Position numbers and translations under genes: made by a program. The notes beneath the pieces are model-generated. The model saw only the letters and a list, made by a program, of their open reading frames with translations, was not told where the DNA came from and ran no database searches. A stretch of 64,000 nt of DNA, taken from the NCBI GenBank assembly GCA_030141605.1, contig JAQGDQ010000564.1, forward strand, positions 61,962 to 125,961, read 5' to 3'. Shown piece by piece: positions 15,001 to 27,971 of the stretch. Source of the stretch: Tubiluchus corallicola. Taxonomy: Eukaryota > Priapulida > Priapulimorpha > Priapulimorphida > Tubiluchidae. Position 1 is the first letter of the stretch, and every line of letters begins with the position of its first letter.

Positions 15001-17760
15001 CTGAACTTCAATTTTCTCTTTCACAGACACGTGCTCGTGGAATACTTTTACTGTTGAAAAATATGTTGGTTTGTGACGTCATCAATAGTTGGGCTCGTCC
15101 GTCGTTAATTAAGATTTAAACCTATTATTTAGTTATCAGAAACACTTTTGCAGTGTCAATTGTGTTAAAATGTATACTTTTTACCGTAGTTGGAAATGAG
15201 GTAGTGATATGAAAAATCATGCTGTGTTCCTTTAATAAACGGTTTTAGCAAATTGCCTCGAACAGCAATCTGATTGGAAACACGTTTCTCTTCCAGTTGT
15301 GGGCGATGAACCAAGCATTAGCAAGAACTACAGAAAAAGTTTCGAAGTTGAGACAGTCCTTGCTATTGCAGCTGTAGCAAATATATCAGTACTGCGGATT
15401 CCAAGCGTACAGGTATGCAACTAAACGGTCAACTATGCAGCCAAACATTTGCATAAATGCGTTTCAGTTGTGAACGGAGTAAGAAAAAGAAACTGAAAAG
15501 AAAGAGATCACTGTAACGGTGACCTTGAAGAAATGTAATATTAATTATTTATAGATTTTCTAATGATTATTACAGGTTGATTATGACACTCAAAACGTCT
15601 ATTCTACAGCTACGTTGATTGACAGAGCACCTTCATTATGTAAGTGTAATGTAAAATAAATTTAAAGGAAAAGTCAAGTATTCTAGGAAGTTAAGTTTAT
15701 ATCAATGTTAGCAAAACATGTTAGAAGGATTTAGTCATAAGTGTGATGTAAAATAAATTTAAAGGAAAAGAAAAGAAAATTTTTCTAGGAGGTGTGGCTT
15801 ATTTCAATGTTTACGAAAAATGTTAGTAGGATTTAGTAATAAAACTGCAATAAGCGTCTCGTATAATTAGTAAAATCACTTTACAGCTGTGATAATTTCA
15901 TGTTTGGGCGGTCCCATTTTCAACGCTCATTCTTCTTCCAATGACGTCATTTGTCCTGAAAAAAAGTAGCGCATGGTCAATCTTCATCAAAAGTATAATA
16001 AATTTTTACCAAAAAAATAGATAGCTAATTTTGTAATATTTTTGCGTGAACGTTAAGAAAGCTGCAGAAGTTTGAATTAGTTTAAGCAGCGCTCTTACGG
16101 AAAGCCATGATGTGTTTACCGAAAGTCACAAAGCCCACCAGTTGCGTCATAACTTTCAAGTGAGTGGCAACAACCATCACGCCTGAAAATCTCAATACAG
16201 CAGTTCACAATTTTATGCTTTATAGACAGTTTTTCAACCTCGTTATAACGCTCCTTTTATAATTTCAGCCTCGGTATAACACCCCTTGTATAATGTTAAC
16301 TTTGTTGTAACGCCCCTTTTATAATTTCAACCTCGGTATAACGCCTCTTTTATAATGTCAAACTCGTTATAATGCTTCCTTTGTAATGTCAACCTCGTTA
16401 TAATGCCCCTTTTATAATGTTAACCTCGGTATAACGCCCCTTTTATAATTTCAGCCTCGGTATAACACCCCTTTTATAACGTCAATCTTTGTTATAACGC
16501 CCCTTTTATAATGTCAAACTCATTATAATGCCCCTTTTATAATGTCAACCTCGGTATAACGCCCCTTTTATAATGTCAAACTCGTTATTACGCCTCTTTA
16601 TAATGTCAACCTCGTTATAACACCCCTTTTATAATGTCATCTTCGTTGTGATGCCCCTTTCATAACGTCAGCTTCGGTATAACACCCCTTTTATAATGTC
16701 AACCTCGTTATAATGCCCCTTTTATAATGTCAGCTTCGGTATAACACCCATTTTATAATGTCAAACTCATTATAATGCCACTTTTATAATGTCAACCTCG
16801 GTATAACGCCCCTTTTATAATGTCAAACTCGTTATTACGCCTCTTTTATAATGTCAACCTCGTTATAACACCCCTTTTATAATGTCATCTTCGTTATGAT
16901 GCCCCTTTCATAACGTCATCTTCGGTATAACACCCCTTTTATAATGTCAACCTCGTTATTACGCCCCTTTTATAATGTCAAACTCGTTATTACGCCTCTT
17001 TTATAATGTCAACCTCGTTATAACACCCCTTTTATAATGTCAACTTTTTATAAAATGTCCCCTTTTATAGTTGTACAACAAGTTGTGAGAGAAGTTGCCA
17101 AACTGTTCACACGTGCAATTTTTCTCTCAGAGAGAAGTTGCACAACAAGTTGCGAGAGAAGTTGTGCAACAAGTTGTGAGAGAAGTCTCCACCTCTAACA
17201 CAGCATTAGAGATACAATCTGTCTTACAAGCCAAATTGCACTTTTAGCATTATGCACAAAATAGCAACGTTAAGGGCGATTATGACGATGGTGATGCTGA
17301 TGACGACAGTGGGACAACAGAGATGAAAATGATAAAAATTGTTTTTATTCTGTTAAGCATACTTCTCTTCGAGGGATGGTCCAGAGACGGTGCCAGCATC
17401 TTGGCAGAAAGATGACTTCTCTATCACCTCCGCCAGCGACTGTGCAGACTTGTGTCTAGAGAACGATTGCGATATCTTCGGTTTTTGTGAATACACCATA
17501 AACTTAGTCGATCCGCCATGTCGTTTACTGAGATTTCCCGTTGAAGGGGGAGAGTCGTTTGTCACTCAGTTCGATAAGTATTGTAGGTTGTATGAAAGTA
17601 AGTGAATATTTCTATTTTTTTACAACCGTATCGAATGAGTAATTTTTTTATGTAAACACAAAACTAAGTAAGCGATTGCATTTGATAAACGTAAGATTTA
17701 ATAATGATAATGATAATCATGACGATGATGATGATGATGATGATGATGATGCTTGTGATG

Positions 17761-17791
<31 letters not shown>

Positions 17792-19869
17792 GGATGATGG
17801 TGATGATGATGACGACGACGACGATGATGATGATGGTGATGGTGACGGTAACAGTGACGGTGACGATATTAATAAAGATGACAATGATGATAAGGATGAC
17901 GACGACGATGATGATGATAATAATGATGAGGATATTGATCATGATAATAACAATAATAATGATGATGATGGTGATGATGATGATGACGACGACGACGATG
18001 ATGATGATGATGGTGATGGTGATTATTTTAATGCATTTTATGTGACGATCAAATGCATCTTACAAGTAAAAAATCATCAACATTACTAAAAATAAATTCA
18101 TAACATATATAAGACCATGGCACTTTTTCAATGTGACAAAAAGGGAAAATAATAAAAACACGAAAAATTTAGTAAAAAATAAAAGCAATGCCATAAAGCA
18201 ATGCCATATAAATTGCAAGATTGTCTCAACGACAGAAGCCTTCATCAAAATAGTTTTCAGACTTTTTTAAAATTGCATGAATTACAGTTAGAGAGATTGA
18301 CGGAAATTGGCATGCGAAAAACGTGCGAACGTGTTACACAGATTCTGTAACACACCACAGACAGTTACAGCAAAGTACATTTAAAATGGAACGCAGATTG
18401 TGTAACACACCACAGACAGTTACAGCAAAGTAGATGTAAAAAGGAACACGATACAAATAGGTGCCTGGAAAGTTGCAGTCATGACAGTACAGTATAAACA
18501 CAGTTTCATAATTGTTTTACAAAATTATTCAAGCCGTTTATAGTATTGAAATCTATAATTTTCCTGCTAACAAATTTTGACAACTACATTCTTCATGATA
18601 AAACAGTTACATAAAATTTTAAATAATTTACTTCTAATATAAACTTCATATAACATGCCAACATAGCGCAATCTATTATCCATTTCCACTGACACATCCT
18701 TCTACCCTTCCTGTGTGATCTAACCTTTCTCACAGTTCTTTTTTTATTCACTCATCCATTCTTTTTTTATCTGGTTCACATGACAGTGGGCTTATACAAG
18801 CCTTTGCTTCTCTAGCCCACTGCAGTACAATTATTCTTTTATGATAACGATAGTGTATGAAACATAAGAATTTAATACAGTATGATGGATGCCACTGTGT
18901 GCTTAATGTCATTATATTGTACTGAATGTGATAATAATAAATAAGAAAACTTCATATAAAATAGAGTAGATTTGTTTGTAATCATGAACTACGCTTTTAC
19001 GTACAGTTTAGATATTTTAAGAGTAATTTTACTACTTAATTACTATTATTTTAGAGGTGCATTTAGAGAGCAATGTTGTCATAGAACCAACGAACACAGA
19101 AGTTTACAAAATACTCGAAAGCAAAATACAATCAGGCGAATTTATTATAAGACTCCCTGAATTACTGCAGGATCATAGTGACGTCGAATTCGTAGCGCAT
19201 CGATTAGTGGACGTGTCGCCATCTGCTGACTTGCACAGTAAGCTTTCAGCCTTTATTATACCTTTAATACCATTTATTATTAATTTTTTATACGTACCAT
19301 TTGTTTATTAAAGACTATAAGCCTGTCTACATGTCTGTTTAAAAGTCTGCATAATTGTCTTGTTGGTCTAGAATGATGCTTTAAATTAATGACCTTGAAG
19401 AAGAACCCTTCGTTGTGCGCACGCGCAGTTGCTGCAGGTCAAAGGTTAAGTGTACCACAGAAACGCGACTTAACTACAACGGTCAGTTGACGTGTTGGTA
19501 AGGCAAAGCCGTCTGCAGCATCAGTTCAGTAACTTCAGTTGCTTTACGTGGAATTTACTTACATTACAAATGCATTGTCTGGTGCACTTAACCTTTGACC
19601 TTTTCACGATCACTATTAATCGCTGGAAATAACCGAAATAATTCTATTTTAAATTGAGAAAACTGTGAAAAGGCTTATTGTTGTGTTTTCGTCCAATGAT
19701 AAACAGGCGTACAACATTGTTGTTTAACATTGTTGCATAATGGGGATTACAATGTAATTTCGCAACACTGTTGCACATGTAACATGTTGAGTAACTTGCA
19801 ATTTCACTGATTGTCAATAATAATAATAATGATAATGATAACGATAACGATAACGATAACGATAACGAC

Positions 19870-19954
<85 letters not shown>

Positions 19955-22900
19955 TTAATTTCAGTTTATGGTGAAACTTTCTATAAAATAGCAGACAAAG
20001 GCAGATATAACTTTGAAGACTCTGCCTATGTTTTAAGAACATACAAGGTAATAAAACTCTTTTTGTCTTTTGTGTTTTAAACTTAGACCTAATTCTCTTG
20101 TATGATCGGTGAATCAACTTAGTTAGCGTGTGTCTATCACTCATTGGCTGTTAGGTGCTTGTTATCAATGCTAACCTGTAAGATAAAACACTGAACGGGA
20201 AGAGGTAGGTCACGCTCAAATACATCTTTGCTCAATAAGTTAAACAGCCAGAATCCATATAGTGAATGAAGGTTTTCTGAACAAGTACTGAACTTGGTCA
20301 TCACCCATCTGTTTACTCATCAGCCTTAGTGTTGCTCGACTTCCATCGCGAACCACATACAGTGACTTTCTTGTTATACTCAAAGGGGAAGAAAAGGCTA
20401 ATTTAAAGTACATCCTAAGGGACTTCTCAGACAAAGTAAATTACTTTGCATTATGCTTGTCTGTTTGAAAGGCTTATGTAAATAGAAAGGGGAATTTCTA
20501 ATAATTTAAAACGTTGCGCTGCCCATCATGACAGCACCGCATCGCCATCTCACTGTGCACCCAATCTTAAATCTTAACTCAGAACAATCTACACTTTAAA
20601 ATATTGAAAGGAAATGTACAATTTTTTCAAGAATGACTTACGTGAAAGAATTATTACCACACAAACACAATTTCACGTTCCCGTCACCAGTTCTTCACTG
20701 TTACATTTCGCCATTCGCTAGTTAGACGGACACCAGTGCACAAAAAACAGGTGCTGTACCTCTCAGTTCAGACGTGTTCGCTTGTGACGAACTACACATG
20801 TTCTACAGCTCATGCATATGAAATTTGAATTTTTATCTTAAAACTTGCCTAGGTTTAATACAACACACAGAATCTCTTACAGTAACACTATACTTGAATT
20901 TTCTGTTTCGCAAACACGTGCAACACGCTCGTAGAATATTTTTGCTGTTGAAAATTATGTTAGTTTGTGATGTCAGCAACAGTTCGACTCGCCCGCCGTT
21001 AATTAAGTTTTTAATCTACTAATTAATTATGAAAACCGGTTTTGCAGTATTTAAAAATGTGTTAAAATGTTGGCACTTGAAAATGGAGTAGTATATGAAA
21101 TATTATGTTGTGTTGCTTTAATGAGGCTAGGTGAACTGTGTCTATGCATTAAAATGGTGGTCAAAATAGCAACCTAACTAACACATGTTTATCTTTCTTT
21201 TCTCTGCTAGAACACAGGCATAACTGACTGTGAAAGATACTGTGCAACTGAAGAGATGTTTCAGTGTAAAGGGTTCAACATCTGTGGCTATAATTGCTAC
21301 CTGGTCAACGTCCATCCTGGTCAGATAGACACCTCTGATGGGGAGAGGGACACGTCGTGTGAACTGTATGCACGTGAGTTTTGTGCTTTTGATGATCTTA
21401 AACTCGAAAACAGTTCATGATTTAATTTTTTTTAATTTTATAATTGTAACTTGTTGTTGTTGTTGTTGGCATCCTTCTGTCTCGGAAGACAATGGAGTGT
21501 GCGCCAAGAGAGTCAGTTATTGATCACACTGATGGAGCTGCAGCGTCGACTGTGGCTGAGTAGTCAAATCCTTGAACGTCTCCAGGGCGCACGCCTGGGC
21601 AAGGTGTATGGAAATCCTGAGTTGCCCAGACAACAGGAACCCCCTCTCTTCCTCCCTAGTGTAGTCCAAAGGTAAGCGGAGCTATACGTTTGGCACCAGG
21701 TTGGCTGCAGCTCCAAGGCGAGAGAAACAAAAAACAACAATTTTATTTGCAACAATTGCTAATGAATGAATGTTCATTGAATCGTTTAGCTATTTTCAAC
21801 ACTTTACAGGGCAATACACTGACAAGTTCATGACACTGCAGGGAACTATGGTTGGTGTGAACGCTGAACTTGTTCTGCAAAATGTGAACAGCACCGAAGC
21901 TTGTGCAGAAATTTGCTTTGACATGGAGGGTAAGCCTAGAATTGCTGCTACTAGCAGTCAAAAAGCTTTCTCATAATTCAATTCGAAATTCAGTTCAAAG
22001 TTTTCTGACATGTGTTTCCCACCAACTAGTGAAACTGAGCTGATTGTGTTGCACACCACAAGCACTTGCATCACACGGTGTTAAGAAATTAACACACCAC
22101 AAATAGTTACTGCAAGTGTTGCTCTTATTAAAGTGCATTACGAAATCAGATTATTTAACCCACAGAAGGTGTTGCACACCACAAGCACTTGCATCACAAA
22201 GTGTTAAGAGATTAACACACCACAAATAGTTACTGCAAGTGTTGCTCTTATTAAAGTGCATTACAAAATCAGATTATTTAACCCACAGAAGGTGTTGCAC
22301 ACCACAAGCACTTGCATCACAAAGTGTTAAGAAATTAACACACCACAATTAGTTACTGCAAGTGTTGCTCTTATTAAAGTGCATTACGAAATCAGATTAT
22401 TTAACCCACAGAAGGTGTTGCACACCACAAGCACTTGCATCACAAAGTGTTAAGAAATTAACACACCACAAATAGTTACTGCAAGTGTTGCTCTTATTAA
22501 AGTGCATTACAAAATCAGATTATTTAACCCACAGAAGGTGTTGCACACCACAAGCACTTGCATCACAAAGTGTTAAGAAATTAACACACCACAAATAGTT
22601 ACTGCAAGTGTTGCTCTTATTAAAGTGCATTACAAAATCAGATTATTTAACCCACAGAAGGTGTTGCACACCACAAGTACTTGCATCACACGGTGTTAAG
22701 AAATTAACACACCACAAATAGTTACTGCAGGTGTTACACATAGCAGGATCATGCTTGGGAGCAAGAAAAATGACTTAGGTAAGGTTCTAGCTAGCTGTTA
22801 AAAGTGTTACTATTACAATAGCATAGGCGGTGAGGCGTTGTCAAGCGTACACAAATGCGTTGTCTGGTACACTTGACCTTTGACCTTTTAACGATCATCG

Positions 22901-24760
22901 TCAATAGCTGGAATTGTGAAAAAGCTTACTGTTTAGGCTTTTGTTGTCTTTCAGATTTTGATTGTCGTTCGTTTGAGCACTGTGTGGTGGCGCTGACATG
23001 CAATCTCTTCACTACACATGGTCTGGATCATGACACGTGGAATATCGGAACAACAACATGCTTTCATTACTCACGTAACGTAATTTAATGAACTAGTTTT
23101 TTATGCAGCTTATCGTCTGTAAGCCACTGCTTATTTAACGTAGTTGGGTGTGGCAGAACCGAAATCTAGCTGTCAATGATAACGTTCTCTATAGCGTATA
23201 GTACTGACTTTACACGAAGGCAACGCAGGTAGAAACCAGCCGCTAACCAATTAACTTCGTTTACCACTAGGCGGCTCTTGCGCAGTGGCAGCCAAATTAG
23301 TGGGGGTGGTGCAAAATTTAAAAAAATTTTAGCCATTGTTTTTAATACTTTGTAAAACGAAAAAAATACACCGAATTCTAATGTTACCATTGTAATTTTA
23401 AATAAACAAACAAATTTGTACATAAAGTTGATAAAATCCTAAATCAAAAATATTATTTTCTTACGAATAGCCTAAATTGTCGTAGTTGAAGAATATGCCA
23501 ATACAACGGATAAACGGCTTTTAAACACGTGACAACTGACAACACGTACTGCAGTAAGCGACAGTACTCTTTCTACCTAAAGTACAGCGTCTTATCTCAG
23601 ACATGTGCGCATGGACGCATGCGCACAACAGCTAAACACACCACTGTGCTGGGCTGTAAAGCAAACAGTACTACCCTCACGTGCTCCGGTTCCACACAAG
23701 TAAAAAAAGATCTAAAGGAAAAAGACTTATTATATTTTATGTTATGGAAAATATTGAGTGAAAACGGGGAGTGCTGCAGTACCACAGTACCTCCATACGA
23801 GCTTCCACTTCTCTTGTGGCAGCTGAGAACACCTCTGACGTGTTGCATCATGTACCGGGGGTGAGAGAGATGCTGCAGCTTTTTAAGTAACGAGGACGAA
23901 TCTATCCTCTTGAATATTCCGGTTGCCTAACGCAGCGTGAAGCTAATTTGTTTGACACCAGGCACAGTGGGGCTAGCCTATTCCGAAGTTGATTAGCCCG
24001 ATACATATTTTCACAAGATCGCGAACAATAGGGATTACATACAGATTCATCCTGCATGGCCTTCATGTAAATTCCATATAAGCACAATATGGCAGAAATA
24101 TTTCAGCCATATTTGACTGCATTTATATCCTAGTCAATGAGTTAAACACTCCCAGAAGTGTTGCAGATGAAGCCACTTTGTATGCCAATCCATTTACTAG
24201 GTAGAAGTGGTGTTGCTTAACTTGTGCAACTAACTGTACACCGTTACCATTTAACTATTTTTCTCACTCCAAAACAGGTTGTTTGCTATTTTTCACCGGT
24301 AGTGCTGGTCATAAATGATTCTCAAGATGGAAGTGATTCGTTTTTAAGATGATCTACGCTTTAATACCAGCGTCAAAATTCCTTTTTTTTCGGTTTTACC
24401 AAAAAATAGTTTACATCAAATTGAAAATAGTAAAAAAAATTAATTTGCTATCTAATTGTAATTCAAAATGTGTTTGGTAAATTCCAAAGGTTTGTCCCAT
24501 TTCCATTTTTTTCAATTTTCAACCAAGCAGGGCAACAAACCGTTGCCAGTACCAAACGCTTGGGCAATTTAGGAGACAAATTCTAGGTTTTCAACTCACC
24601 GAAGGTGTATTTGTTGTTTACTCTTTCAGTCATTATGGTCAGTCATGTAAACGGCTGACCAATACACCTACTGACTCGATGCTTGATTATCTGATTGGCC
24701 ATCTAATTGATCGAGTGATTAGCTGACAGTGGCTGACTGACTAACTGATTAACTGTTTTC

Positions 24761-24792
<32 letters not shown>

Positions 24793-27700
24793 TGACTGAC
24801 TGACTGACTGACTGACAGACAGACAGATAGACAGACGGACAGTCGGACTGACAGACAGACCGACCGACTAACTGAACAACTGATTGACAGACCGACCTAT
24901 GGACTGATTGACTGACTGACAAACAAGCCAGCGTTTTGACATTAAATTAACTAACTCATCAGTTATCAAAGCAAATCAATGATTAATGCAAATACACTAT
25001 AAGTGACTAGTGAATACAGTCTGCACTTGCATGCAATATATTCTGTTTAGGGAACTACGTCAGCGATTTTTCCCAGTATCCTGGTGTTCGTGTTCATCCC
25101 AGTGATCCTTCAATAATCTATGGTGAGACGTCTTTAGAAAAATGTGCCAAAGCATGTGTGGAATATAGCGATGACTTTGAATGCAGGTATGTGCTAAATC
25201 ATGTTGGTTACAGCTGAGATTTTGAATGCAGGTATGTGCTAAATCATGTTGGCTACAGCTGAGATTTTGACAGCATGTATGTGCTAAATCATGTTGGCTA
25301 CAGCTGAGATTTTGACAGCATGTATGTGAAAAGTATGTGTGAAATACAGCTGAGATTTTGACAGCATGTATGTGCTAAATCATGTTGGCTACAGCCGAGA
25401 TATTGACAGCGTGTATGTGAAAAGTATGTGTGAAATACAGCTGAGATTTTGACAGCATGTATGTGCTAAATCATGTTGGCTACAGCCGAGATATTGACAG
25501 CTGATGTGAAAATATTTGAGCTGAGATTTTGACAGCATGTATGTGCTAAATCATGTTGGCTACAGCTGAGATTTTGACAGCATGTATGTGAAAAGTATAT
25601 TTGAAATATAGCTGAGATTTTGACAGCATGTATGTGCTAAATCATGTTGGCTACAGCTGAGATTTTGACAGCATGTATGTGAAAAATCATGTTGAAATAC
25701 AGCTGAGATTTTGACAGCATGTATGTGCTAAATCATGTTGGCTGCAGCTGAGATTTTTATTTTGACAGCATGTATGTGCTAAATCATGTTGGCTACAGCT
25801 GAGATTTTCCCAGCATGTATGTGGAAAGTTTGGGTGAAATACAGCAGTGTTTTTGGGCAGCATGTATGTGGAAAACATGTATGAAATACAGCAGTAAATG
25901 TTACTGTACCTATGTGCAAAGAATGTGTGGAATACAGTAGTGATTTGACAACAGGTACATTACTGTATGTACTAAAGTATCTATGCAATACTGTAAGTAA
26001 GCATAATTATTGAAATAGTTTACATTATTTTTACATAATGATGTTCACAATGACGACATGAAAGTAATAGTATTAAAACATATTATTGTACAAGATATAT
26101 ATATTGTTGTGGAGACCCACTAGAATTAAATAGAATATTATAGAATGTTCTGTAGTATAGTAGAACAATCTTCTTACCTTGTAGAAGTTTCGAGAACTTT
26201 CTGCACTGATACATAAGGCGGATCTGGCCGCTGGAGTTTATTTTCTTGTATCCTCTTATTCTCAGATTCTCAGATGCGCTTTCTCGCTTTCACGTTTCCA
26301 GATTATCACATTTACTGTAATCATTTCGCGTTCCTTCATACTTTTGTGTTGTAGAATTCTCGCATAATAAACTAGTTTAATTTGACGACGTGCTTTCTGG
26401 TTTTGTCTACGAGCCTTCCGAGAGAAACAAAACACAACATATATATTGGTCTATTACACTATAAAGACTTAAATATGTTTCAGTATAACTCATTAGTAAA
26501 TGATAATGAACGTCTCGACACGAATACATTATTGTTTCCTTTATATTGCTAGTTTAGAACAATAATATCATATTAGGTGTTGCTGACAGATTGCACAAGT
26601 CTTACCTCTCCTTTATAAAATTACTAAAAAACCTGTATAGCTAAACGTTTGTCTGTCAGTATATTGAGAATGATATTACTTAGTATTATTGTCCAAGTCA
26701 GTAGATTTGTTCTTAATCAATAAGCCTAGAAATAATGAAGTTGAACTCAAATCAAAATGTATTTAACTCCTGTTGTTGATTAATAGCATTATTAACCCAA
26801 AGTGTTTTTATCATTTCATAACAATTTTCACCTGTATTTCACATAAAATCTAAATGCAATTTTTAGTTTAATCAAGATTGACATTATTTTGTTGCCCGCT
26901 AATTAAACTACATGTATATTCTTTTCTCTGGATTATATACCAAATGTTATAATTTTAAAATCATTAATGTTTCCTAAATTAAACTTGTCCACCAGTGTCT
27001 AAAAATCATTTTATCTATATTCGGTAAAGGATAGCAGACTAGGTGACTTTATAGTCTTTTCGCTGTCCTTTCTCTAGTTCTAGATCTATCTATTCATTTT
27101 AACCATTCTTCAAAACTTATTAGAGATTCTTTTATTAATCATATTTAATCGTAGTATTATAAAGACATAAATAAATTGAAATTGAATTGAATTGTCTTTT
27201 CGCTATCCTTTCTCTAGTTCTAGATCTATCTATACATTTTAACCATTCTTCAAAACCCATTAGCGATTAATTTATTAATCATGTTTTATTGTAGTATCAT
27301 AATAAGATAAATAAATTAAAATTGAATTGAAAGAGTCCAACATACCGATTGACCTTTGTCCAAGGAGATCTCCGATAAGGAGCTGGGAGATGACATTGCG
27401 CATGCGCTGTTATGTTAACTTAAATCACAAAGGATTGAGCACACATTATAAAGTTTTTAGAGGAAGCCCATCAAGTCAGAATAATTGGATAATTACATGG
27501 GCAGTTGGGCACGATGCATTGTAATGCTTATCCTATAGCCTTGTGTGTTCATTCATAAACCTGCTTGCTAGGGCAGATCCAGGCAAACAGCATAAACACT
27601 AATAACTCCAGATACGCCACACTAGCGTGTTTCTTGACACAAAGTTTGCAGAACGAATATTTTACTTTCTATGCAGATTAAACGGTGGATTAATTAAAGC

Positions 27701-27925
27701 ACTGGTCAGATAGTTGATTGACCAAGTCAATTAACTGACTGACTAGCTAACTAACTGGGTTTGTTTGATCATTTTAGGTCGTTTGACTACTGTACAGATT
27801 ATCCAGATCAACCCAAGGAAACTTGTCTGCTGAGTGGTGTGAACCTAAAAGATGAACAAGCATCGACAGATTCTAATGATGGATGTGACCATTACTCAAG
27901 TTAGTGTTGTCAGTTTATGTTGTGC

Positions 27926-27971
<46 letters not shown>

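Noticed and set aside
17314-17413. Signal-peptide-like ORF (MKMIKIVFILLSILLFEGWS)
   Set aside because: It stops after about 31 codons and overlaps the pyrimidine-rich acceptor region of exon 12.
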